In this document: positions 1-6,107 of the stretch, in pieces
Position numbering within the stretch: the stretch's first letter is position 1
Layout of the letters: every line of letters begins with the position of its first letter
Assembly (NCBI GenBank): GCA_020442235.1
Contig: JAGRKQ010000004.1
Location: forward strand, 1-12,589
Source of the DNA: Hyphomicrobiaceae bacterium
GTDB lineage: Bacteria > Pseudomonadota > Alphaproteobacteria > Rhizobiales > MH13
Reading direction: 5' to 3'
Length of the DNA: 12,589 bases
The notes under the pieces: generated by a model
Seen by the model: only the letters and a program-made list of their open reading frames with translations
Database searches by the model: none
What the model was told of the DNA's origin: nothing
Made by a program: the position numbers and the translations under genes

Positions 1-1
1 C

Positions 2-796
2 CAGACCTTCTTCATGGACGACGATGTGCGTGAGAAGACCCGCCTCGACGCCGTGGTCACGGTGGTCGATGCCCGCCATCTTCTGGCGCGCCTCGACGAC
101 AGCCCGGAGGCGGAAGAGCAGGTCGCCTTTGCCGATGTCATCCTCGTCAACAAGGTCGATCTGGTGAACGCGCAGGAACTTTTCGCCGTCGAAGAGGCGA
201 TCCGCGCGATCAATCCCTATGCCACGCTCTATCGCACGACGCGCACGGAGATCGATCTGGGCGCGATCCTCGATCGCGGCGCCTTCGATCTGGAGCGCAT
301 TCTCGAACTCGATCCGGCCTTCCTGTCGCCGGAAGACGCGCCGGAGCATGATCACGTCTGCGGGCCCGACTGCGATCACGAGCATCACGGCCACCATCAC
401 CATCACGGCCATGAGCACCATCACCATGATCACCACGACCATGAGCATGTGTGCGGCCCGGACTGCGACCATGACCACGGTCCCGCCGCGCGCCGGCACG
501 ATCCGACCGTGACCAGCGTGTCGCTGTCGGGCGGCATCGTCGATCCGCAGAAGTTCATTCCCTGGCTTCAGGAAGTGACGCAGGTGCAGGGGCCGGACAT
601 CCTGCGCCTCAAGGGCATCCTCGCCTTCCCCGAGGAGCCGAAGCGCTATGTCGTGCAGGGCGTGCACATGATCGTCGAGGGCGATCTGCAACGCGACTGG
701 CGCGACAGCGAGGCGCGCGAAAGCCGGCTCGTCTTCATTGGCCGCAAGCTCGACGCCGCGGCGCTGAAAGCCGGCTTTGCCGCCTGCGCGGCCTGA
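2..796 (+). CDS. COG0523 (CobW/ZigA/YciC-like) GTPase, 5'-truncated, His-rich
   Basis: G3E-family GTPase of the COG0523 metallochaperone group, which delivers Zn or other divalent metals to client proteins using GTP. The reading frame is open from base 2, so the N-terminal part (Walker A P-loop and the CxCC metal motif of the family) lies upstream of the window. Visible are a VVTVVDA strand, the G4 motif NKVD (about residues 46-49 counted from the Met at 14), then a linker with 21 His in 44 residues (positions 347-478) that contains HVCGPDCDH twice, and a CobW_C domain (from about SLSGGIVDP, with WLQEV, LRLKGIL and the terminal VFIGRKLD). His-rich linkers are common in this family and are thought to hold or sense metal. 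The next gene starts 4 nt after the stop, so the two are probably co-transcribed. The exact metal cannot be read from the sequence; zinc is my first guess, cobalt or nickel are alternatives. Confidence 0.93.
   Translation, partial: QTFFMDDDVREKTRLDAVVTVVDARHLLARLDDSPEAEEQVAFADVILVNKVDLVNAQELFAVEEAIRAINPYATLYRTTRTEIDLGAILDRGAFDLERILELDPAFLSPEDAPEHDHVCGPDCDHEHHGHHHHHGHEHHHHDHHDHEHVCGPDCDHDHGPAARRHDPTVTSVSLSGGIVDPQKFIPWLQEVTQVQGPDILRLKGILAFPEEPKRYVVQGVHMIVEGDLQRDWRDSEARESRLVFIGRKLDAAALKAGFAACAA
347..478 (+). other. His/Cys-rich metal-binding linker with duplicated HVCGPDCDH
   Basis: Coding segment of the COG0523 GTPase. Two copies of the nonapeptide HVCGPDCDH flank a run dominated by HH, HG, HE and HD pairs. 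The two DNA copies differ at several third codon positions, so this is an old or selected duplication rather than a recent tandem copy. Cys and His spacing suits a soft divalent metal. Confidence 0.85.
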
Positions 797-800
797 CACC

Positions 801-1778
801 ATGGACCGGACGTCCTTCGATGCCGGGGCGCATGTCGAATGCGCGGTCTTTCTCGGCACCCTTCCGGTTCTGGCGCTGGCCGACGGGCGCATCGTCACGC
901 CGGATGGCGCAGAAGAGCCGGCACTTCTTTCGCGTCACGGCGAGGCGATCCTGGCGGCGGTGCCGACGCGCGACGGTGCGGCGCTTCTGACCAGCGGCGA
1001 GGACGGCGCGGTGATGCGCCACGATGCCGCCGGCGAGGCGGAAACGCTCGCCCGGCGCAAGGGCAAATGGATCGACGCACTGGCCGCCGGCAATGACGGG
1101 GCGGTCGCCTTCGTCGCTGGCCGCGAGACCCTTATCCTTCTCAAGGGGCGCGAAAAGGCGATCGCCACCAGCCGCGCCCCGGCCGGGCTTGCCTTTGCGC
1201 CGAAGGGCCAGCGGCTGGCGCTCGCCCTTGTCGATGTCGTGGAACTGCACTGGGTCGGCACCGATGCCCCGCCGCAGCGTCTCGACTGGAAGGGCGCGCA
1301 TCTCGGCGTCACCTTCTCGCCGGACGGGCGTTACGTGATCTCGACCATGCAGGAAATGGCGCTGCATGGCTGGCGGCTGGCCGATGGCCATCACATGCGC
1401 ATGACCGGCTATCCCGCCAAGGTGCGGTCCATGGCCTTCACCGCGAAGGGCAAGTGGCTGGCGACCTCCGGCGCCGATGCGGCGATCCTCTGGCCGTTCC
1501 TCACCAAGGACGGGCCGAGCGGCAAGGCGCCGAAACAGCTCGGTGTCCTGCCGGCCCTTGTGACCCGCGTCGCGCCGCATCCGTCGGAAGAAGCTGTTGT
1601 GCTCGGCTATCAGGACGGGCGGGTCATTCTGGTGCGCATCGAGGACGAGGCCGAAGTGCCGCTTGCTCCCGATGGCGGCGGCGCGGTGTCGGCGCTCGCC
1701 TGGGACAAGACCGGGCAGAGCCTTCTCGTCGGGCGGGAAAGCGGGCGCTGCGACCTCATCCGCATCGGGCGGGGCTAG
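801..1778 (+). CDS. WD40 repeat beta-propeller protein
   Basis: Protein of 325 residues with degenerate WD40 repeats, seen as LGVTFSPDGRYVIST..LHGWRL, VRSMAFTAKGKWLATSG..ILWPF, VTRVAPHPSEEAVVLGYQDGRVILVRI and VSALAWDKTGQSLLVGRESGRCDLIRIG, with weaker blades in the N-terminal half. No signal peptide or membrane segment, so it is probably a cytoplasmic scaffold or interaction protein. I take the ATG at 801; a TTG at 777 would extend the frame by eight residues into the preceding gene but gives no family-like sequence. It follows the COG0523 GTPase by 4 nt, and the tight linkage suggests a role in the same metal pathway, perhaps as partner of the GTPase or of its client. That role is inference; no catalytic motif is visible. 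Confidence 0.85.
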   Translation: MDRTSFDAGAHVECAVFLGTLPVLALADGRIVTPDGAEEPALLSRHGEAILAAVPTRDGAALLTSGEDGAVMRHDAAGEAETLARRKGKWIDALAAGNDGAVAFVAGRETLILLKGREKAIATSRAPAGLAFAPKGQRLALALVDVVELHWVGTDAPPQRLDWKGAHLGVTFSPDGRYVISTMQEMALHGWRLADGHHMRMTGYPAKVRSMAFTAKGKWLATSGADAAILWPFLTKDGPSGKAPKQLGVLPALVTRVAPHPSEEAVVLGYQDGRVILVRIEDEAEVPLAPDGGGAVSALAWDKTGQSLLVGRESGRCDLIRIGRG

Positions 1779-1887
1779 GCCGGACGGCGGGTGCGTTAAC
1801 CGGCCGTTCACCCTGAATTGCGTGCGCGCGGCATTTGCCCCGCCGCGTTAACCTGCGGGCGAAGGTTGGGGCGGCAGGCTTTCGCCC
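1779..1887. promoter_or_regulatory. Leader region with repeated GCGTTAACC and a hairpin at the start codon
   Basis: This 109-bp gap has GCGTTAACC twice (1793-1801 and 1845-1853). The first copy gives TTAA-N7-TTCAC (1796-1812), one base off the CtrA consensus TTAA-N7-TTAAC of alphaproteobacteria. A 7-bp inverted repeat GGGCGAA (1857-1863) and TTCGCCC (1881-1887) abuts the ATG at 1888 and would enclose any ribosome binding site (weak GGCAGG). A promoter for the small membrane protein is likely here; the CtrA reading is tentative. Confidence 0.35.
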
Positions 1888-2283
1888 ATGTTGACGCTTG
1901 CTACCCTTATCGCCCTCGTCGTCGCCCTTGACGGTCTGCGCCAGACCGTCGGTGCCTGGAACCGCGTGATCGCGGGCAGCGCCACCCTGGGCGATCTTCT
2001 GCATCTCACCGGGTTCCTCGGAGAAGAGGAAGTGCGTCACCGTTTCGGTGCGCCGGACGAGAACGGGCGATACCGGACCGCCGTCATCGACATCGAGCGC
2101 AATCAGAAACGCCTCGGCCGGGCCATGGCCGATCCTCTGCTTGCCGCGCTCGTCATCACCGTTCCGGTCGTGGCGCTTCTGGCCCAGGACCCGCCGTTGA
2201 TGATCGCCGCGACGGTGTTCGTGATCCTCTGGCATGTCCTGACGCGCAATTATCTCGAAGAGACCAGCGCCCCGCGCATCTGA
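1888..2283 (+). CDS. Small membrane protein of unknown function
   Basis: Protein of 131 residues that I do not recognise. It has a hydrophobic N-terminal segment (about residues 2-20, could be an uncleaved anchor), a polar middle region with charged stretch EEEVRHRFG and RTAVIDIERNQKRLGRAM, and two closely spaced C-terminal hydrophobic segments (about 82-99 and 102-120) ending in RNYLEE. The likely topology is two or three membrane passes with the polar part on one side. The frame is supported by codon bias like its neighbours and by lack of a better frame on either strand. The start lacks a strong ribosome binding site and is preceded by a hairpin. It ends 4 nt before the convergent yciI-like gene. 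Confidence 0.65.
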   Translation: MLTLATLIALVVALDGLRQTVGAWNRVIAGSATLGDLLHLTGFLGEEEVRHRFGAPDENGRYRTAVIDIERNQKRLGRAMADPLLAALVITVPVVALLAQDPPLMIAATVFVILWHVLTRNYLEETSAPRI

Positions 2284-2287
2284 GCCC

Positions 2288-2584
2288 CTAGGCCTCCACC
2301 GCCTTGAGGAACTCCAGGGCGGGAGCGGTGCGTTTCGGGTCGATCTCGATGGTTTCGGCCGTCACGATCCCCTCCTGCACGAAGGGGTCGGCCGCGATGC
2401 GCGCATCATGCTCGGCCCGGCTTTCTCCATGAGCGAGGATGGCGCCGCCGGCCGCGGGCTGGATCGTGCCGACGCACAGGAAGGCGCCGTCTGCAAAGCC
2501 CTTGGCGATCCAGTCATTGTGTGCGGCCATGAAAGCGGGGGCCGCGGCCTTGTTGCCGGTGAATTTCAACAGTGTGACAAACAT
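2288..2584 (-). CDS. YciI-like protein
   Basis: Protein of 98 residues of the YciI/YCII-related ferredoxin-like fold. Family features are the starting strand MFVTLLKFTG, the AHNDWIAKGFADGAFLCVG segment with His22 and Asp32 as the likely conserved His/Asp pair, a central GG-A-I strand, and ADPFVQEGIVTAETIEI near the end. Most YciI proteins have no proven reaction; some act as small dehalogenase or lyase-like enzymes. I start at the ATG whose complement is 2582-2584 because an AAGGAG ribosome site lies just before it and the preceding frame overlaps tetR. It lies 16 nt downstream of tetR on the same strand, so it is probably in the tetR operon and controlled by that regulator. Confidence 0.85.
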   Translation of the reverse strand: MFVTLLKFTGNKAAAPAFMAAHNDWIAKGFADGAFLCVGTIQPAAGGAILAHGESRAEHDARIAADPFVQEGIVTAETIEIDPKRTAPALEFLKAVEA

Positions 2585-2600
2585 CGTCGCTCCTTCGGTG

Positions 2601-3179
2601 TCAGGATCGGGAAATATCCGGCAGGGTGGCCAGCCACGCTTCGATGCCGGCCACTTCGCGGCGGATGAAGGGTTCGTCGCGAAAGGCCGTCGCGATGCTC
2701 GCCACCCCTTGCGACCAGGACAGAAGATGCAGCGCCAGAGCTTCAGAACGCTCACCGGCGCCAAGTTCGAGAAACTGGCCGGCGAGCCAGTCGCGGAACA
2801 GCCCGAAGATGTCCGCGGCGCGGTCCTGGGCGATGTGATCGAGCTTGGCGAGTTCGGTGCACAGCGTGCCGACCGGGCAGCCGAAAGCCATGATCCGGGT
2901 GCGGTTGGCGATCAGCATGTGAATGAAGGACAGGATGCGGCCGCGCGGTCCGTCGCTGCCGGCCTGCCAGGCATCCAGCATGGCGCGCGTGCGCTCCATA
3001 CGGCGGGTGATCACTGCATCCAGAATGTCATTCTTGGTCTTGAAGTGGTGATAGAAATTGCCGCGCGAGATGCCCACGGCCGCTGCGATGGTGGCGAAGG
3101 ACGTGGCCTCGAACCCCCCTTCGTAGAAGAGAATGTCGGCCTTTTCGACGATCGCATTGCGGGTAGCGGATTCGGGCAT
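2601..3179 (-). CDS. TetR/AcrR family transcriptional regulator
   Basis: Protein of 192 residues, a usual TetR length. The N-terminal helix-turn-helix is clear: ILFYEGGFEATSFATIAAAVG followed by ISRGNFYHHFKTKNDIL (about residues 16-54). The ligand domain contains FGCPVGTLCTEL (about 99-110), a block seen in one TetR subgroup, and it carries two cysteines (101 and 107) that could sense an electrophile or oxidant, which is inference. An 18-bp palindrome sits in its own promoter, so it is probably autorepressed and also controls the downstream yciI-like gene. It is divergent from a lysR gene; the operator may act on both. Confidence 0.93.
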   Translation of the reverse strand: MPESATRNAIVEKADILFYEGGFEATSFATIAAAVGISRGNFYHHFKTKNDILDAVITRRMERTRAMLDAWQAGSDGPRGRILSFIHMLIANRTRIMAFGCPVGTLCTELAKLDHIAQDRAADIFGLFRDWLAGQFLELGAGERSEALALHLLSWSQGVASIATAFRDEPFIRREVAGIEAWLATLPDISRS

Positions 3180-3208
3180 ATCGGGTCGCTGTGTGGCTTG
3201 CGCGCCAA

Positions 3209-3237
3209 TATTTAGGACAATTGACCTAATTCGTCAA
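3209..3237 (-). promoter_or_regulatory. Promoter of tetR-yciI
   Basis: Read on the minus strand: TTGACG (complement of 3232-3237), a 17-nt spacer, then TAAATA (complement of 3209-3214). The -35 matches consensus at five of six positions, the -10 is weaker. The initiation site would fall roughly 20-25 nt before the tetR start codon. Confidence 0.5.
3212..3229. promoter_or_regulatory. 18-bp palindromic operator, probable TetR site
   Basis: TTAGGACAATTGACCTAA is an inverted repeat matching its reverse complement at 16 of 18 positions, centred on CAATTG. It fills the spacer between the -35 and -10 of the tetR promoter, the classic place for TetR-family autorepression. It is A+T-rich amid G+C-rich DNA. 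Binding by the neighbouring TetR protein is inferred from position; the LysR protein is a less likely alternative because the site lacks T-N11-A with the usual LysR spacing. Confidence 0.6.
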
Positions 3238-3311
3238 AGCCTTTCCCGGCGCTTGACCTTGCCGCGCGTGGCCGCAACATGGCCGGGTGAACGCAACAGG
3301 GTGGGGCGGTC

Positions 3312-4214
3312 TTGGATACTTTGTCGCGGATCGAGGCTTTTCTGGACGTGGTCGAGGCGGAAGGCTTTTCGGCCGCCAGCCGCCAGACCGGCAAATCCAA
3401 GGCGATCCTGTCCAAATATGTGCGCGATCTGGAAGACACGCTGGGCGTGCGGCTCCTCAATCGCACGACGCGGCGCGTTTCCCTCACCGAGGCGGGCGAG
3501 ACCTATTATGCCGAGGCCAAGGCCATCCTCGATCAGTTGAGCGCGCTGGAAACGGCGATCGCCGATCAGGCTTCCGCGCCGCGCGGCCATCTCAAGATCT
3601 CCGCCCCGCGCACCTATGGTGAGGGACTGCTCGGGGCTTCGATCATGGAGTTCGCGGGCCTGCACCCCGACCTTACGCTCGATCTGCGCTTCGATGACCG
3701 GATCGTCGATCTCGTTGCGGAGGGCTTCGATGTCGCGATCCGCATCACCGAGCTTTCCGATTCCAGCCTCGTTGCGCGCAAGCTGGCGCCGTTCCGCATT
3801 CTCGTTTGCGCCCATCCCGATGTGATCGCTCGATACGGCATGCCGGAAACGCCGGAAGCGCTGGCGGCCCTTCCCTGCATCATCGACACCAATGTGCGCA
3901 TCCGAAACGCCTGGCCGTTCCTCGGCCCGGACGGTCAGCGCAGGACGGTGCGGGTGCAGGGACGCATCGAGGTCAACTCGCCGCATGCGGGCCGGCTTGC
4001 CGCCCGTGCCGGGCTCGGCTTTGCCTTCATTCCGGAAATCGTCGTGGAAGATGATCTCACCTCCGGCGCGCTGGTGCCGGTGCTCGAAGGCTTTGAATAT
4101 ACCGGGCTCGGCATTTACGCCGTCTTTGCCCACCGCGAGCACGTTCCCGGCAAGCTGCGCGCCTTCGTCGATCATCTGGTGGAGCGGTTCGGCCGGCCCC
4201 TGTCGCGGCGTTAG
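3312..4214 (+). CDS. LysR-family transcriptional regulator
   Basis: Protein of 300 residues with a standard LysR layout. The winged helix-turn-helix is at about residues 3-62 (LSRIEAFLDVVEAEGFSAAS, then KSKAILSKYVRDLEDTLGVRLLNRTTRRVSLTEAG). The periplasmic-binding-like effector domain begins near RGHLKISAP (91-99) and ends near residue 295. The start is a TTG; an in-frame stop at 3288-3290 lies only 21 nt upstream and no ATG or GTG comes before it. The preceding GGGTGGGG may serve as ribosome site. It is transcribed away from tetR. Its target is unknown; the divergent tetR-yciI genes and the DUF1007-NicO genes are the nearest candidates. Subfamily features resemble the large group of LysR regulators close to AaeR/DsdC-like or PecT/CrgA-like repressors, but I cannot name the ligand. 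Confidence 0.92.
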   Translation: MDTLSRIEAFLDVVEAEGFSAASRQTGKSKAILSKYVRDLEDTLGVRLLNRTTRRVSLTEAGETYYAEAKAILDQLSALETAIADQASAPRGHLKISAPRTYGEGLLGASIMEFAGLHPDLTLDLRFDDRIVDLVAEGFDVAIRITELSDSSLVARKLAPFRILVCAHPDVIARYGMPETPEALAALPCIIDTNVRIRNAWPFLGPDGQRRTVRVQGRIEVNSPHAGRLAARAGLGFAFIPEIVVEDDLTSGALVPVLEGFEYTGLGIYAVFAHREHVPGKLRAFVDHLVERFGRPLSRR

Positions 4215-4252
4215 GCCTTCATGGCGGGTTCCGGCTTGCGGCGATCCGTCGC

Positions 4253-4346
4253 CCTTGAAGGTGGCCACAAGACGGACAAGGTCTGGCGGCATGGAGCACA
4301 GGACCGCATCGTCGCAAGAGCCTTGCCTGGGTCGCAAGGGCCTTAC
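4253..4346. promoter_or_regulatory. Tandem palindromes upstream of the DUF1007-nicO operon
   Basis: Two near-identical 14-mers, GTCGCAAGAGCCTT (4311-4324) and GTCGCAAGGGCCTT (4331-4344), lie exactly 20 bp apart, two helical turns. Each is also the core of an inverted repeat: GCAAG-AGC-CTTGC (4314-4326) and GCAAGGGCCTTAC (4334-4346). A further palindrome CCTTGAAGG sits at 4253-4261. The arrangement fits cooperative binding of a dimeric repressor or activator, possibly metal-responsive. I do not recognise the motif as a known Zur, NikR or RcnR box. Confidence 0.45.
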
Positions 4347-4373
4347 TCGAAGCGTCCGGAAACGGGGGATGGA

Positions 4374-5093
4374 TTGACAGCAGAAGCGCCTCTTGTCACG
4401 CGGCTGGCGGCCGCGCTCTTTGGGTTCGCTCTGACGGGGGCAGCCGGTGCGCTGCTTCTGCCGGTCGCGGCCAGCGCGCATCCGCATGTGCTTATCGACG
4501 CCATCGCCAGCATCGTCTTCGATGCCGACGGATCGGTTGTTGCCATCGATCATCGCTGGACCTTCGACGAGGGCTTTTCCGCCTATGCGACGCAGGGACT
4601 CGATGCCGATGGCAATGGCGTTCTGGACAGCGCGGAACTCGCCGAACTGGCGCAGATCAACGTCGAGTCATTGGTCGATTACGGCTATTTCACCGTTGTC
4701 GCGGCCACCGACAACGTGCTGACCGACGATGCGCTCGACAGCGTCGCGTTCGGGGCGCCGCAGGACTATCACCTTGAATCCGACGGTGAGAAGCTGACGC
4801 TCTTCTACCGGCTGCCGCTTGCCGAACCGCTCGCCGTTCCGCAAGGCGGGGCGGTGATCGTCGATGTCTTCGATTTTGAATATTTCATCGCCTTCACACT
4901 GATCGGCGAAACGCCGGTGACGCTGGCCGAGGCGCCGGCGGGCTGCACGGTGAGCGTCGACCGGCCGGAACAGCTCGACGATGCCTTTGCGGCCATCCTG
5001 GCGATGATCCCGGCGGACGGGGAGCTTTCGCAGGAGCAGATGAACCTGGCCGCGGGGCTTTCCAACCGGGCGCGTGTGCGATGCGGCGGCTGA
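4374..5093 (+). CDS. DUF1007 family secreted protein, partner of NicO permease
   Basis: Protein of 239 residues (DUF1007, COG3683), usually found beside NicO/RcnA-type Ni/Co permeases and thought to assist metal export from the periplasm. From the TTG at 4374 it has a positively charged start, a hydrophobic core and an ASA cleavage site after residue 35, leaving a mature protein starting HPHVLID; this terminal His-Pro-His is typical of the family and could ligate metal. Residues 77-88 (DADGNGVLDSAE) form a perfect 12-residue EF-hand loop, so Ca2+ binding is likely. The TTG is chosen because GGGGGA lies just upstream and it gives a sensible signal peptide; the ATG at 4221 would add 51 residues that look non-coding and cover the tandem palindromes. 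The stop overlaps the next gene by 13 bp, implying translational coupling. Confidence 0.88.
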   Translation: MTAEAPLVTRLAAALFGFALTGAAGALLLPVAASAHPHVLIDAIASIVFDADGSVVAIDHRWTFDEGFSAYATQGLDADGNGVLDSAELAELAQINVESLVDYGYFTVVAATDNVLTDDALDSVAFGAPQDYHLESDGEKLTLFYRLPLAEPLAVPQGGAVIVDVFDFEYFIAFTLIGETPVTLAEAPAGCTVSVDRPEQLDDAFAAILAMIPADGELSQEQMNLAAGLSNRARVRCGG

Positions 5094-6100
5094 TCGCCGG
5101 CGCGGTCTGCGCGCTGATAACGGCCCTGCCGGCCGGCGCTTCGCCCTTCGGTTCTGGGCCGCCGGCCGAAACGCCGCTCGACATCGGGCCGGACAGCTGG
5201 GTGCGGTATCTCGCCGGGGAGCAGGCGCGGTTCCTGCGGGCCCTGTCGGATGGGATTTCGGCCATCGCCGACCGGCCGGAAGCGGCCTTCGGGCTGATCC
5301 TCATCGCCTTCATCTATGGCGTGCTTCACGCCGCGGGGCCGGGGCACGGCAAGGCGGTGATCTCGTCCTATGTTCTGGCGACGCGCGACACGGTGCGCCG
5401 GGGCATTCTTCTCGCCGTCCTCTCCAGCCTGTTGCAGGGCACGGTCGCGGTGCTGGCGGTGGCGATCCTGGCCGGCGTCTTCGGGGTCGCGGCGACGACC
5501 ATGAACAGCGCCGTCCTGTCGCTGGAGCGCCTTGCCTTTTTTCTGCTGGCCCTGCTTGGCGGCTGGCTGGTGTGGAAGAAGGCGGTTCTGCCGCTGACGC
5601 GTTTCCTCGCCGCGCGCCGGGTTGGCACCCGGCACGATCATCCCCATCACCACGATCCCCATCATCACGATCATGGGCACCATCACCACGACCATCACCA
5701 TCACCATCACGATCATGAGCATGGGCCGGACTGCGGTTGCGGTCATGCCCATGCGCCGGATGCGCAGGCCGCTGCCGGGGTGCGGGATGTGAAGGGGGCT
5801 TTCGGCGTTGTCATCGCCGCCGGCATCCGCCCCTGTTCGGGTGCCATCGTGGTTCTGGTTCTGGCGCTCGCCGGCGGGGTGTTCTGGGCCGGAGTGGCGG
5901 CGGCCTATGCCATGGCGGCGGGCACGGCTCTGACGGTCGGCACGCTGGCTGCGGGCGCATCCGGGCTGGTGCATCTTGCCGAAAGGGGCGGTGCACGCTG
6001 GGCGCGGCTGGCGGCCTTCGTGTTGCGCGCGGCGGAAATCGCCGGGGCCTTTCTGGTCCTGGCGCTGGGGCTCTTGCTGCTGGCGGCGAGTTTTTCCTGA
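5081..6100 (+). CDS. NicO/RcnA-family divalent metal (Ni/Co) permease with His-rich loop
   Basis: Integral membrane protein of 339 residues (COG2215, NicO family), which moves Ni2+/Co2+, usually outwards. It has an N-terminal signal-like segment (1-20), a membrane helix with HAAGPGHGK (83-91), the family signature in which His residues line the path, helices near 110-135 and 150-168, a loop with 23 His between residues 185 and 224 including HGPDCGCGH, then a second half with GIRPCSGAI (249-255), the second family signature, and helices to the C-terminus. The long His stretch is a metal sensor or buffer in RcnA homologues. It overlaps DUF1007 by 13 bp and the stop is 7 nt from the convergent puuD-like gene. 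Substrate could be Ni, Co or, given the shared Cys/His motif with the COG0523 gene, Zn. Confidence 0.92.
   Translation: MRRLIAGAVCALITALPAGASPFGSGPPAETPLDIGPDSWVRYLAGEQARFLRALSDGISAIADRPEAAFGLILIAFIYGVLHAAGPGHGKAVISSYVLATRDTVRRGILLAVLSSLLQGTVAVLAVAILAGVFGVAATTMNSAVLSLERLAFFLLALLGGWLVWKKAVLPLTRFLAARRVGTRHDHPHHHDPHHHDHGHHHHDHHHHHHDHEHGPDCGCGHAHAPDAQAAAGVRDVKGAFGVVIAAGIRPCSGAIVVLVLALAGGVFWAGVAAAYAMAAGTALTVGTLAAGASGLVHLAERGGARWARLAAFVLRAAEIAGAFLVLALGLLLLAASFS
5633..5752 (+). other. His-rich loop of the NicO permease
   Basis: Codons for residues 185-224 hold 23 His in 40 residues, with Asp, Pro, Gly and a Cys pair in GPDCGCGH. The DNA is a low-complexity CAY/GAY run. The CysHis block resembles the GPDCDH motif of the COG0523 GTPase upstream. 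Confidence 0.85.
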
Positions 6101-6107
6101 GCCGCGC

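Noticed and set aside
219..512. Plus-strand frame with Thr/Ile/Met repeats inside the COG0523 gene
   Set aside because: Frameshifted reading of the His-rich linker; no own start or domain.
735..1811. Long minus-strand open frame opposite the WD40 gene
   Set aside because: The plus-strand frame has clear WD40 repeats; the antisense frame gives only Arg/Gly/Pro-rich sequence typical of G+C-rich shadow frames.
2284..2287. Bidirectional terminator between the small membrane gene and yciI
   Set aside because: Only 4 nt separate the stops and no stem with T-tract is present.
2585..2764. Upstream extension of the yciI-like gene
   Set aside because: The extension overlaps tetR in a different frame and an AAGGAG site sits directly before the ATG at 2584.
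4221..4373. N-terminal extension of the DUF1007 protein from the ATG at 4221
   Set aside because: The 51 added residues resemble no signal peptide and would translate the tandem palindromes; the TTG at 4374 has a ribosome site and gives a correct signal peptide.
4215..4373. Zur or NikR binding box before the metal operon
   Set aside because: I found no match to the A+T-rich Zur palindrome or the known NikR box; the G+C-rich repeats present are different.
3234..4553. Long minus-strand open frame (439 codons) opposite lysR and the DUF1007 start
   Set aside because: It lies opposite a clear LysR protein and carries no recognisable domain; explained by high G+C content.
5633..5720. Short tandem CAY repeats as a possible CRISPR or satellite
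   Set aside because: They encode the His loop of the permease, with no spacers and no repeat unit of fixed length.
4805..5974. Long minus-strand frame with a Met/Val-rich repeat opposite nicO
   Set aside because: The MVMVMV-type repeat is only the reverse complement of the His-codon run.
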